Program-made: the position numbers and the translations under genes
Part shown: in pieces, positions 12,817 to 19,911 of the stretch
Position numbering within the stretch: position 1 is the stretch's first letter
How the letters are laid out: every line of letters starts with the position of its first letter
Origin: UBA5189 sp035631615
Lineage (GTDB): Bacteria > Chloroflexota > Limnocylindria > Limnocylindrales > CSP1-4
Assembly: GCA_035631615.1 (NCBI GenBank)
Contig: DASQIK010000008.1
Coordinates: 1 to 21,226 of the forward strand
Length of the DNA stretch: 21,226 nucleotides
Direction of reading: 5' to 3'
Notes under the pieces: model-generated
Told to the model about the DNA's origin: nothing
What the model saw: only the letters and a program-made list of their open reading frames with translations
The model's database searches: none

Positions 12817-13950
12817 ATGTCGGGTGGTCATCGCTGGGCACGGTGGCTCGGACCGCCGATCGTCATCGGGGCGGTCGCGCTGGTCCTGAGCCAGCTCCAC
12901 GCCGGAGCGGATGCGGGCGGCCGCACGACGCCGCCACCGGTCGGGGCGTGCGCCGCGTCGCCGCTCCCAACTGACGCCGCGGGGCGGCCGCGACCCGACG
13001 TCGGGCCGGGATCGTGGTGGACCCTGGGCGAGCGGCTCGACGCGCACGGCGCGATGGCCGGCCGCCACCTCGCGGTCGGGCGCGGCGGCGCCACGACGTT
13101 TGCGATGGACCTCCCGATCGAGTCGATCGCGAGCGGGCCGGTGGGCGGTGTGGTCATTCTCGCCACGGATGGAGAGCAGCGTTCCGAGATCCGGCTCGTC
13201 TCCGTTGCAGGCGCGTGCTCGTGGCTGGTCGATACGACCGGCGACGTCGTCCGTGGCGCGATCCTCGATCCGCTCGATGGCTCGGTGCTCGCCCACCTGG
13301 TGAGCCGCGCGACGCGTGCTGATCTCGGGACATGGCGGTTCGGCGGCCAGGGCGCTGCCGCGATCGATGCCCCGCAGCTGGTCGCGCCTGCCCTCGACGC
13401 CGGCCTCCTCGAGGGGCCGGCGTGGGTCACGGACCTCCGCCTCGACAGCACGTCGCGGCTCCTTGCCGTCCAGTCGTGCACGGACAGCGGCTGCCTGACG
13501 CGGATCTTCGACCTGCAGGCACGGGCAACGACGCCCGCGATCCTCCGCGGCGCGGCGGCCGACGTCGCCCAGGGTGCGATGCTCGGCTTTGCGAACGGCA
13601 AGCTGCTCACGTGGGCGGCATGCCCGGGCTACCCGTGCGCCATCCAGGCATGGGATCTCGCGACGGGCACCAGCTCGATCATCCTCGACCGCGCCGATGG
13701 CGCGGCCGTCACGCGCGATGGGCGCTTTCTCGTGGCCTCTTCGGACAGCCGCGCCGGCAGGACACTCCGCCTCGACCTGATCTCCGGCAAGACCGTGCTC
13801 GCCAAAGGGGTTCGCGCGGGCGAGCGGTTGCTCGCGTCGGGTGTCGCGGCGACGAGCGGGGTCCAGCTCGGCGTCGACGAGGTCGCCATCGGCGCGCCGG
13901 GCGCCACGCCCCACTCCTTCCGCCCAGTCGCCGCGGAGGTGATCCCGTGA
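12817..13950 (+). CDS. Exported or membrane-anchored propeller-like protein, function unknown
   Basis: A 377-residue protein with an N-terminal hydrophobic segment (residues 11-27, PPIVIGAVALVLSQLHA) acting as signal anchor or uncleaved signal, then an extracytoplasmic domain. That domain has repeating beta-strand units such as GGVVILATDGEQ, GSVLAHLVSRATRADLGTW, TSRLLAVQSCTDSGCLTRIF and DGRFLVASSDSRAG. They resemble successive propeller blades, with several paired Cys (GAC-SW, CTDSGC, CPGYPC). I recognise no named family. The ATG at 12817 follows GGAGG with a 5-nt spacer. Its stop overlaps the next gene's GTG (GTGA), so the two exported proteins are probably made together. Confidence 0.7.
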   Translation: MSGGHRWARWLGPPIVIGAVALVLSQLHAGADAGGRTTPPPVGACAASPLPTDAAGRPRPDVGPGSWWTLGERLDAHGAMAGRHLAVGRGGATTFAMDLPIESIASGPVGGVVILATDGEQRSEIRLVSVAGACSWLVDTTGDVVRGAILDPLDGSVLAHLVSRATRADLGTWRFGGQGAAAIDAPQLVAPALDAGLLEGPAWVTDLRLDSTSRLLAVQSCTDSGCLTRIFDLQARATTPAILRGAAADVAQGAMLGFANGKLLTWAACPGYPCAIQAWDLATGTSSIILDRADGAAVTRDGRFLVASSDSRAGRTLRLDLISGKTVLAKGVRAGERLLASGVAATSGVQLGVDEVAIGAPGATPHSFRPVAAEVIP

Positions 13951-15008
13951 TCGCGCTGCCACGCAGGTTCGTCGTCGGGTGCAGCGCGATGGCGCTGGCC
14001 GCCGCGCTGATCGCGAACGCGGCTACCGTCGCCCACGGCCCGGACCCACTCCTGGGCACCACGCCGTGGGGCCTCGACCAGGTCGTCGGCTACCAGTGGA
14101 AGTCGGGCGCCACGCCGCCGTCGTGGATGGCCGCCGCCATCGATGCAGGCGCAGCGGACGTGCGATCGAGCAAGGGCTCGCGAGCCGCCACCTTCATCCG
14201 GGTCAGCTCCTCGAGCAGCGAGATCGCGTACGGCGGCGCGGTCCCCTGCTCGAGCTACGGAATCGCGTGCATGAACCGGACGGGCGTGCCGAGCTCGTTC
14301 GACGGCATGTGGTTCCGACCGTACGGCTGGGCGTTCGACTGGGGCACCCTGCGCTGGTGCCAGGGCCAGTCGACGCCGACGACCGGGTGCTACGACGCAG
14401 AGAACGTGGCCCTCGACGAGTTCGGCCACATCGAGCTGCTGGGCCACCACCAGAACCTCGAGGACGAGAGCGATTTCCAGGACGCGGTCGTCCAGTACGC
14501 CGCCCGGAGCAAGCCCAGGGCGGGCTGGGACCAGCACGCCTTCGGGCGCTGCGACGTGGCCCGGCTCCAGCTCGAGTACGCCCTCGAGTCGAGCGCCGAC
14601 AGGGTCTCGACGTGCCTGTCGCTCGCCACGTCGCTGTCTGTCGTCGCGAGCGCGACAACGATCGATGCCGGCAGCTCCGTTCGGATCACCGGCACGTTCA
14701 AGGTGGCCGTGACATCGGCGGCGAAGGCGCTCTCCGGCGACCCATTGAGCGGCCGGACGATCACGCTCCAGCGGCGGCTCCCCGGCGCGACGTCGTGGTC
14801 GACCTTCGGGCCCCTCGGCGGCAACTCCACGGCGGGCAGCTACGGGCTGACGCTCACGCCGTCGACGACGTACGACTACCGGCTGCTGTTCACGGCCCCC
14901 GGCGGCGATGGTCTCCTTGGCGCAACGTCGGCGACCGTGCGGATCGCGGTGATCGCCTGCCCGACGACGCCGGCGCGCGGTGCGATTCGGCTGTCACCGT
15001 GCCTCTGA
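13947..15008 (+). CDS. Exported metzincin-like protein with altered zinc motif
   Basis: A 353-residue exported protein: signal segment FVVGCSAMALAAALIANAA (8-26), a protease-like domain to about residue 210, then an Ig-like beta domain (TDAG-type strands; SVRITGTFKVAV, GRTITLQRRLPGATSW). The helix VALDEFGHIELLGHHQN (154-170) matches the metzincin pattern H-E-x-x-H-x-x-G-x-x-H: E158, H161 and H167 are in place. The first ligand is D157 and the Gly is Leu164. WDQHAFGRCDVARLQLEY (194-211) is a segment I associate with similar chloroflexotal secreted proteases. It is either a pseudo-protease or uses Asp as ligand. The GTG at 13947 overlaps the previous stop. A hairpin follows. Confidence 0.65.
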   Translation: MIALPRRFVVGCSAMALAAALIANAATVAHGPDPLLGTTPWGLDQVVGYQWKSGATPPSWMAAAIDAGAADVRSSKGSRAATFIRVSSSSSEIAYGGAVPCSSYGIACMNRTGVPSSFDGMWFRPYGWAFDWGTLRWCQGQSTPTTGCYDAENVALDEFGHIELLGHHQNLEDESDFQDAVVQYAARSKPRAGWDQHAFGRCDVARLQLEYALESSADRVSTCLSLATSLSVVASATTIDAGSSVRITGTFKVAVTSAAKALSGDPLSGRTITLQRRLPGATSWSTFGPLGGNSTAGSYGLTLTPSTTYDYRLLFTAPGGDGLLGATSATVRIAVIACPTTPARGAIRLSPCL

Positions 15009-15030
15009 GAGCCGGCTCGGCGCGCGACAC

Positions 15031-15057
15031 GGGAAGCCGGGCCACGCCCGGCCTCCC
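15031..15057. terminator. Bidirectional terminator hairpin
   Basis: GGGA-a-GCCGGGC-cac-GCCCGGC-c-TCCC: an 11-bp stem with one mismatch and a 3-nt loop. It lies between the convergent metzincin-like and SWIM genes. There is no T-tract on either side, so termination efficiency is uncertain. Confidence 0.7.
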
Positions 15058-15062
15058 GCCGC

Positions 15063-15341
15063 TCAGGCGGTCGTGGCGACCTGGGCCGGCGTGAAGATCG
15101 AGACCTGGGCTGCGTCCGGGAGCATCACGCCGAACACCTTCTGGAGGGTGAGAAGGTGGACGCAGCTCCCCCACGATTCGAAGTAGTGGCAAGTGCAGTG
15201 CCACTGACCGGCATCGAGGCTCACGTGGTGGGTGTCGTTGTCGCCGCGGAACGTGAGCGCAACGCGATCGATCGAGATGCGATCGAGCTCACGGGCGTAG
15301 CGATTCGCCTTCTCGACCTTGCCGATCAGGGAGCTGTGCAT
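15063..15341 (-). CDS. Small SWIM zinc-finger protein
   Basis: A 92-residue cytoplasmic protein with the SWIM pattern C-x-C-x8-C-x-H: C49, C51, C60 and H62 in HCTCHYFESWGSCVHLLTLQ. SWIM domains bind zinc and mediate DNA or protein contacts. Small free-standing versions occur in Chloroflexota and Actinobacteria without known function. The ATG at 15341 is preceded by GGAGG about 11 nt away. It converges on the metzincin-like gene across a hairpin. The gap to the DinB gene (15342-15530) shows no gene, only a weak 5-bp hairpin (15497-15513). Confidence 0.85.
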   Translation of the reverse strand: MHSSLIGKVEKANRYARELDRISIDRVALTFRGDNDTHHVSLDAGQWHCTCHYFESWGSCVHLLTLQKVFGVMLPDAAQVSIFTPAQVATTA

Positions 15342-15530
15342 CTGGCCAGACCCTCCAGGCCCCGCGCGGGGCGATGGCGGCCGCCGTCCGGTCCTGCACC
15401 GACCGAGCGAGGCGGGCGCCGGTCAAGCCTACACCCGGGCCGTCGGTCCGACCATCCCCAGACCGGGCCGTCCGGGGCCGCCAGCGGCGCGGGCTTGCGG
15501 CGCTTTCGGCCGCCGGCCAAGCGAGGCGGA

Positions 15531-16079
15531 TCAGCCGGGAACGGCGGCCGGGTCGTCGCGGCGGAGGAGGATGCCCAGGTAGACCTTGAACGGGCCGACG
15601 TCGGCGTCGCGGGAGCCGGCCATGCCGGCAAAGATCTGTGACACGTGGTCGAGATCGTGGGCCGTCCAGGTCGACAGGAGCTCGCGGAGCGTCACCTCGC
15701 CGAGAGCCGGGTGCATGCCACGCCGATCGAGGTCACCGTCACCGACAAGCGCTCCGAGGCGCTCCAGGTTCGCGGCGCGGAGCTGCGCGAACCGATCCAC
15801 CAGCTGGTCGAGCGTCTGGTCGTCGTCGCGACCCTGGTGCTTGAAGCGATCCAGGGGATCGAACGGCACCGACGTGCCCTCGTCGAGGATCCGTCGGGTG
15901 CGGACGATCCAGTTGTCCAGCTCCGTCGTGATCAGGTGCCCGACGACATCCCGCGGCCGCCAGCCACCGTCCACGTCCGGCGTGTCGCCCCAGGCGTCGG
16001 GCAGGCCCTTGAGCAGCGCGGACACGACGCGTGGCGTCCGCTCCAGGAGGTCGGTGGTCTCGGCGAGGAAGATCGTCAT
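15531..16079 (-). CDS. DinB-family protein
   Basis: A 182-residue four-helix-bundle protein of the DinB/YfiT type. Three His of the usual metal site are visible: H48 in VVGHLI, and H141 and H145 in TAHDLDHVSQI. Members include metal-dependent thiol transferases (bacillithiol or mycothiol type) and uncharacterised damage-linked proteins. The exact role is not predictable. The ATG at 16079 has no ribosome-binding site, but TAGACT ends 7 nt upstream, which suggests a leaderless transcript separate from the upstream GDP-mannose genes, 78 nt away. Confidence 0.85.
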   Translation of the reverse strand: MTIFLAETTDLLERTPRVVSALLKGLPDAWGDTPDVDGGWRPRDVVGHLITTELDNWIVRTRRILDEGTSVPFDPLDRFKHQGRDDDQTLDQLVDRFAQLRAANLERLGALVGDGDLDRRGMHPALGEVTLRELLSTWTAHDLDHVSQIFAGMAGSRDADVGPFKVYLGILLRRDDPAAVPG

Positions 16080-16086
16080 ACGGTCG

Positions 16087-16092
16087 AGTCTA
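16087..16092 (-). promoter_or_regulatory. Possible -10 hexamer of the DinB gene
   Basis: TAGACT on the minus strand ends 7 nt before ATG 16079, without a ribosome-binding site between. No clear -35 is present. Confidence 0.4.
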
Positions 16093-16157
16093 CGAGCGCG
16101 GGCCTTTTGGCACGCCCGGCATGCGGCCCGTGATCACGAGGGGGTCGCCAAGCGGCC

Positions 16158-16556
16158 TTACGGCGCGTTCGTGCCCTCGCGGCCAAAGTCGTCCTCGATT
16201 CGGATCACGTCGTCGAGCTCCGGGGTGGAGACCTCGATGAGCGTGCACGTCTCGATCGCCGCGTAGCGGTGCTTGCGCGTGACAGCGACGTGGGCGCCTT
16301 CGCCGGGCCCGAGCTCGCGGTCCTCCACGACCCCCGCGTCGTTCTCGAGGGTCAGGAGGAGGAGACCGGACAGCACGTAGATCCACTCGTCCTTCGCGTC
16401 GTGGTACTGGAACGAGAGGCGCTTGCCGGTCTCGATGACGATGAGCTTGCCGACGTACTGCTCGGCGTGGGCCCAGATGATCTCGTGGCCCCAGGGCTTC
16501 TCGACGCGGCGCGGCAGGGAGCCGGGCGGCGGGGGCGGGACCGGGTCGGTGGTCAT
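16158..16556 (-). CDS. Stand-alone mannose-6-phosphate isomerase-type cupin
   Basis: A 132-residue single-cupin protein matching the C-terminal isomerase domain of bifunctional GMP/PMI enzymes: RRVEKPWGHEIIWA (16-29), LSFQYHDAKDEWIYVLSG (47-64) with likely metal ligands H52 and E57, and a final strand ETCTLIEVSTPELDDVIRIED. The reaction is mannose-6-phosphate to fructose-6-phosphate. The start ATG 16556 gives a short Pro-rich tail before the first motif; no ribosome-binding site is evident. It follows the phosphomannomutase by 53 nt in the same operon as the guanylyltransferase, which here lacks this domain. The pathway fits, although dTDP-sugar epimerase-like or other cupin activities cannot be ruled out. 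Confidence 0.82.
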   Translation of the reverse strand: MTTDPVPPPPPGSLPRRVEKPWGHEIIWAHAEQYVGKLIVIETGKRLSFQYHDAKDEWIYVLSGLLLLTLENDAGVVEDRELGPGEGAHVAVTRKHRYAAIETCTLIEVSTPELDDVIRIEDDFGREGTNAP

Positions 16557-16609
16557 CGGCCGACGCGGCGGACCCGACGGCCAGCCGGAGCCGAGGCGAG
16601 ATTCGCCGC

Positions 16610-18073
16610 TCACCCGCGGACCAGCTGCTCGCCCGCGCCGACGAGCGCGTCGCGCGCATCCGCCGACGTCGCTTCCGTGTACACCCGCACGAGCGGCTCG
16701 GTGCCCGACGTCCGGATGAGCAGCCACGATCCGTCGTCGACGAAGAACTTGAAGCCGTCCTTCGTATCGAGCGCCTGCGTCCGCGTGACGGGCTGGCCCG
16801 CCAGCGCCGTCGGCGGCGTGCCGACGAGGCCCTCGAGCAGTCGCCGCTTCGTCTCCGGGTACGCCGACCGCTCGACGTGGACATCGATGCGCCTGTAGAA
16901 CGATGGCCCAGCGAGCTCGTGGAACTGCGCGACGATCTTCGACACCGGCCAGACGCCGCGCGCCATCTCGCGCAGGAACAGGTCGAGCAGGAGCAGGTCG
17001 GCATAGATCCCGTCGCGCTCGGGCAGGTGCATCCCGAACCCGAACCCGCCGGACTCCTCGGCGCCCATCATCGCCCCCGTCTCGATCATCTTCGGGCCGA
17101 TGAACTTGTAGCCGACGGGACTCTCGTACACCTCGATGCCGAAGTGCTTGCCAAGGCGCGCCGCCATTGATGTGTTGTTGACCGACACGACCACCGGCTG
17201 GCGCAGCTCCCGGAACTCCGCGAGGTAATACATCAGCAGTCCGGTGACCTCGAGCTGGTGGATGAAGGTGCCCTGCTCGTCCGCGGCGCCGGCGCGATCC
17301 GCGTCACCGTCGAGCAGCAACCCCACCTCGCTGCCGTCCTGGACGATCCTCGTCAGCGCCTCGTCGATGTTCGGCCGGATCGGCTCCGGGTTGACGCCAC
17401 CGAAGTACGGGTTGCGTTCCTGGTGGATCTCGTTGACGCGGATGCGGCCGCCCCCGAGGAGCCGGCTGAGCCAGCCGGAGCCCGCGCCCCACATCGGCTC
17501 GACGAGGACATCGATGTCGGCTGCCTTGAGGGCATCGAGGTCGACCGTCCTTCGCACAAACTGCTCGTAGCCCTCGTACGGGTCGTAGCGCTCGACCAGC
17601 CCGGCCGCCTCGGCGTCCGCGAACGGGCGGCGCTCGACGGGGGCGCCCTTGGCGATCGACGCCTCGATGACGGCCAGCATGTCCGGCCCGCCGGCCGACC
17701 CGGTCGGGGCCTTGACCTTGAAGCCGTTGTCGGTCCACGGGTTGTGGCTCGCGGTGATGACGACGCCCGCGGCCGCGCCGCGCGCGACGACCTCATACGA
17801 GCTCATCTGGGTCGGCACCGCGTGCGCCGCGAACGCGACCGGAATGTCGTGGGCGAGGATCACCTCGGCCGCGGCCATCGCGAAGTGCTCCGACGCGAAC
17901 CGCCGGTCGTAGGCGAGGACGACCCCCTTCGCCTGCTCGCCGCGCCCGGCCACGTACCGGGCGACGCCGTCGGCGCAGCGCCGGACGTTCTCGAACGTGA
18001 AGTCCTCGGCGATCCGAGCCCGCCACCCGTCCGTGCCGAACACGATCGGCGACCTGGGCGCGGACTCGGTCAC
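16610..18073 (-). CDS. manB: Phosphomannomutase/phosphoglucomutase
   Basis: Alpha-D-phosphohexomutase of 487 residues. All four hallmarks are present: catalytic serine S109 in TASHNP, metal loop DGDADR (255-260), sugar-binding EESGGF (339-344), and phosphate-binding RTSGTEP (454-460). GTG 18073 is chosen because it overlaps the stop of the guanylyltransferase (GTGA) and the N-terminal FGTDGWRARIAEDF motif begins 12 residues later. The longer upstream frame runs antisense to the guanylyltransferase. In this operon it most likely interconverts mannose-6- and mannose-1-phosphate for GDP-mannose. Phosphoglucomutase activity is possible, as family members are often bifunctional. Confidence 0.93.
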   Translation of the reverse strand: MTESAPRSPIVFGTDGWRARIAEDFTFENVRRCADGVARYVAGRGEQAKGVVLAYDRRFASEHFAMAAAEVILAHDIPVAFAAHAVPTQMSSYEVVARGAAAGVVITASHNPWTDNGFKVKAPTGSAGGPDMLAVIEASIAKGAPVERRPFADAEAAGLVERYDPYEGYEQFVRRTVDLDALKAADIDVLVEPMWGAGSGWLSRLLGGGRIRVNEIHQERNPYFGGVNPEPIRPNIDEALTRIVQDGSEVGLLLDGDADRAGAADEQGTFIHQLEVTGLLMYYLAEFRELRQPVVVSVNNTSMAARLGKHFGIEVYESPVGYKFIGPKMIETGAMMGAEESGGFGFGMHLPERDGIYADLLLLDLFLREMARGVWPVSKIVAQFHELAGPSFYRRIDVHVERSAYPETKRRLLEGLVGTPPTALAGQPVTRTQALDTKDGFKFFVDDGSWLLIRTSGTEPLVRVYTEATSADARDALVGAGEQLVRG

Positions 18074-19146
18074 TGGCGTTCCTCCCAATCGGCGACGCGG
18101 CTCACGAGGGCGTGGACGGGGTCCGGGGCCGCTGCCGCTCCGGTGAGCAGGGCCACCGGGCTCTGGGCGAGGATATCGCGCGGCCCGCCGCTCACGGCGA
18201 GCCGCCCGCCGACGCGCTCGATCACGAGGTCGGCGTCCGTCGCGGCGACCGCCTCGTTCGGCGGAATCACCCGGCCGGTTCCCGTGCCGCCGAGCGCCGC
18301 GACGAGCTGCGTCCACGAGCCGAGATCGCTCCAGCCGACGCTCATCGAGCCCATGAGCACGCGGCGGTCGCTCGCCGCGCCCTCCATGACCGCATGGTCG
18401 ATCGACATCGGCTTCAGGCGGTCATAGGCCGCGTGCAGCCCGGATTCGCTGCCCGCGACGCTGCCGATCATCGTGATCAGCCCCGTATACCGGTCGATCG
18501 CGTCGCGGATCGCCCGGCGCTGCCACAGGAAGATGCCCGCATTCCAGGCGACCCCGAGCTGCGAGAACAGCTGCCCGGCCCGCTCGCGATCCGGCTTCTC
18601 CTCGAAGCCCGACAGGGGATACATCTGGATGCCGTCGATGACCGCGCCGGCGTCGTAGTTCGGAATGAGGTAGCCGTATTCGGTTGCCGGGCGCTCCGAC
18701 TTCACGCCCAGGGTGAGGAGCGGCGCCTCGACCTCGAATGCCCCATCCCGCGCGACGCGGGCGACGGCCTTGATGACCTCGCGATACACGCCGTCGCGCG
18801 CCGGGTCGATCCAGGCGTCGGCCGGGAGGACGAGCATCACCTCGTTCGGCTCCCGCTCGAACTGGAGCGTCGCCAGCGCGATCGCGGCGGCGGTGTTGCG
18901 CCCGAGCGGCTCGCCGATCACGCGGACCCCGGGGAGCTGCTCGCGCACCATCGGTCCGTAGCGACGCTCGGTCACGACCGCGACGTCGTCGGGTCGCAGG
19001 CCGAGCTCCGGGCCGACGATCCGGTCGAACGTGCGCTGGAGCAGCGACCGGTCGTCGAGCAGGGGCAGGAACGGCTTGGGCGTCTCGGGCCGGCTGAGTG
19101 GCCACAGTCGCGTCCCGCCGCCGCCGGCCATGATCACCGCGTACAT
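18070..19146 (-). CDS. manC: Mannose-1-phosphate guanylyltransferase
   Basis: The nucleotidyltransferase transfers GMP from GTP to mannose-1-phosphate, giving GDP-mannose. The 358-residue enzyme has GGGGTRLWPLSR (8-19) and PKPFLPL (23-29), the pyrophosphorylase signature. EPLGRNTAAAIALA, LPADAWI, TEYGYL, GFEEKPDRE and WNAGIFLW are the usual ManC segments. It lacks the C-terminal cupin of bifunctional enzymes; that domain is a separate gene two genes on. The ATG at 19146 is preceded by TAGGAT at 6 nt, without a ribosome-binding site, so it may be the leaderless first gene of the manC-manB-cupin operon. Its stop overlaps manB. Confidence 0.93.
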   Translation of the reverse strand: MYAVIMAGGGGTRLWPLSRPETPKPFLPLLDDRSLLQRTFDRIVGPELGLRPDDVAVVTERRYGPMVREQLPGVRVIGEPLGRNTAAAIALATLQFEREPNEVMLVLPADAWIDPARDGVYREVIKAVARVARDGAFEVEAPLLTLGVKSERPATEYGYLIPNYDAGAVIDGIQMYPLSGFEEKPDRERAGQLFSQLGVAWNAGIFLWQRRAIRDAIDRYTGLITMIGSVAGSESGLHAAYDRLKPMSIDHAVMEGAASDRRVLMGSMSVGWSDLGSWTQLVAALGGTGTGRVIPPNEAVAATDADLVIERVGGRLAVSGGPRDILAQSPVALLTGAAAAPDPVHALVSRVADWEERQ

Positions 19147-19152
19147 CGCGCC

Positions 19153-19158
19153 ATCCTA
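19153..19158 (-). promoter_or_regulatory. Possible -10 hexamer of manC
   Basis: TAGGAT on the minus strand ends 6 nt before ATG 19146. It lies in the 34-nt gap after the XRE-cupin gene and could start a leaderless manC operon transcript. Confidence 0.4.
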
Positions 19159-19180
19159 TCGGCGCGGCGACGCCCGCGGG

Positions 19181-19768
19181 CTAGAACGATGGCGGCGTGA
19201 TGCAGAACAGCACGCGCGCCACGCCGGGCCCCGGGTTGGTGTTGTGGTGGGGCACGCGCGAGGGGTGCGTCACGGCGTCGCCGGCCTCGAGGCGGTAGTG
19301 CTCGGCGCCGACCCACAGGTCGAGGACGCCCTCGAGCACCACGAGGACCTCCTCGTCCGAGTCGTGGGTGTACGCCTCGTCTCCGGTTCCGCCACCGGGC
19401 TGGATCGTCGACATGATCACCTGGAGCTTGCCGTCGGTGGCGCGCGTCAGGAACTCGTCGACGGCGCCGAGGCCCTGGTAGACCACCCGCCGGCGATCCG
19501 CTCGCCGCACGACGATGCCCGCCGTTTCGTCCGCCGCGAAGAGCTCGGCGATCGAGGTGCCAAGGGCCCGCGCGATGCGCTGTACCGAGGCGATCGAGGG
19601 CGACGCGACTCCGCGCTCGACCTGGGACAGGAAGCTCTCGGTCACGCCGGCCTGCGCGGCGAGCTTCCGGAGGGTTGCGTCCTGGGCGAGGCGAAGGGCA
19701 CGGATGCGCGCGCCGAGGTCGACCTCCATCGGCTCGGGCTCGACGTTGGGCGCCGTTCGCATGGCCAT
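19181..19768 (-). CDS. XRE-family regulator with C-terminal cupin
   Basis: A 195-residue transcription factor. Its helix-turn-helix domain covers about residues 19-74 (TLRKLAAQAGVTESFLSQVE as the helix pair) and the cupin ligand-binding domain about 115-190 (HDSDEEVLVVLEGVLDLWVG, HPSRVPHHNTN). This architecture is typical of regulators of polyamine, amino-acid and related transport (PuuR-like). The ATG at 19768 or 19762 is possible. TATACT lies 10 nt upstream of the first. It diverges from a polyamine-type binding-protein gene, and two matching palindromes lie between, so autorepression plus control of the transporter is likely. The ligand may be a polyamine (inference). Confidence 0.88.
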   Translation of the reverse strand: MAMRTAPNVEPEPMEVDLGARIRALRLAQDATLRKLAAQAGVTESFLSQVERGVASPSIASVQRIARALGTSIAELFAADETAGIVVRRADRRRVVYQGLGAVDEFLTRATDGKLQVIMSTIQPGGGTGDEAYTHDSDEEVLVVLEGVLDLWVGAEHYRLEAGDAVTHPSRVPHHNTNPGPGVARVLFCITPPSF

Positions 19769-19772
19769 CGCG

Positions 19773-19793
19773 GGCTGAAGTATAGCTTCAGAA
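19773..19793. promoter_or_regulatory. Operator-like palindrome O1
   Basis: GGCTGAAG-tatag-CTTCAGaa: 6 bp perfect inverted repeat around a 5-nt spacer. It covers TATACT (19779-19784), the likely -10 of the XRE-cupin gene, so binding there would block its own transcription. Confidence 0.6.
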
Positions 19794-19807
19794 CTACGCG
19801 TCTCCCG

Positions 19808-19836
19808 TTGACGAACGATGGCGCGCTTCCTACGAT
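19808..19836 (+). promoter_or_regulatory. Promoter of the solute-binding-protein gene
   Basis: TTGACG (19808-19813), a 17-nt spacer, then TACGAT (19831-19836), close to the sigma-70 type consensus. A transcript would start near 19843, about 70 nt before ATG 19912. Confidence 0.6.
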
Positions 19837-19846
19837 GCGACGATCC

Positions 19847-19867
19847 GGCTGAAGTGCCACTGCAGCC
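19847..19867. promoter_or_regulatory. Operator-like palindrome O2
   Basis: GGCTGAAG-tgcca-CTGCAGCC: an 8-bp inverted repeat with one mismatch and the same left arm and 5-nt spacer as O1. It starts about 10 nt after the -10 of the plus-strand promoter, a typical repressor position. Confidence 0.6.
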
Positions 19868-19911
19868 AGTGCTGCATCCCCGGCAGCGCTCCCGGCCGGA
19901 GAGGAGGAGTC

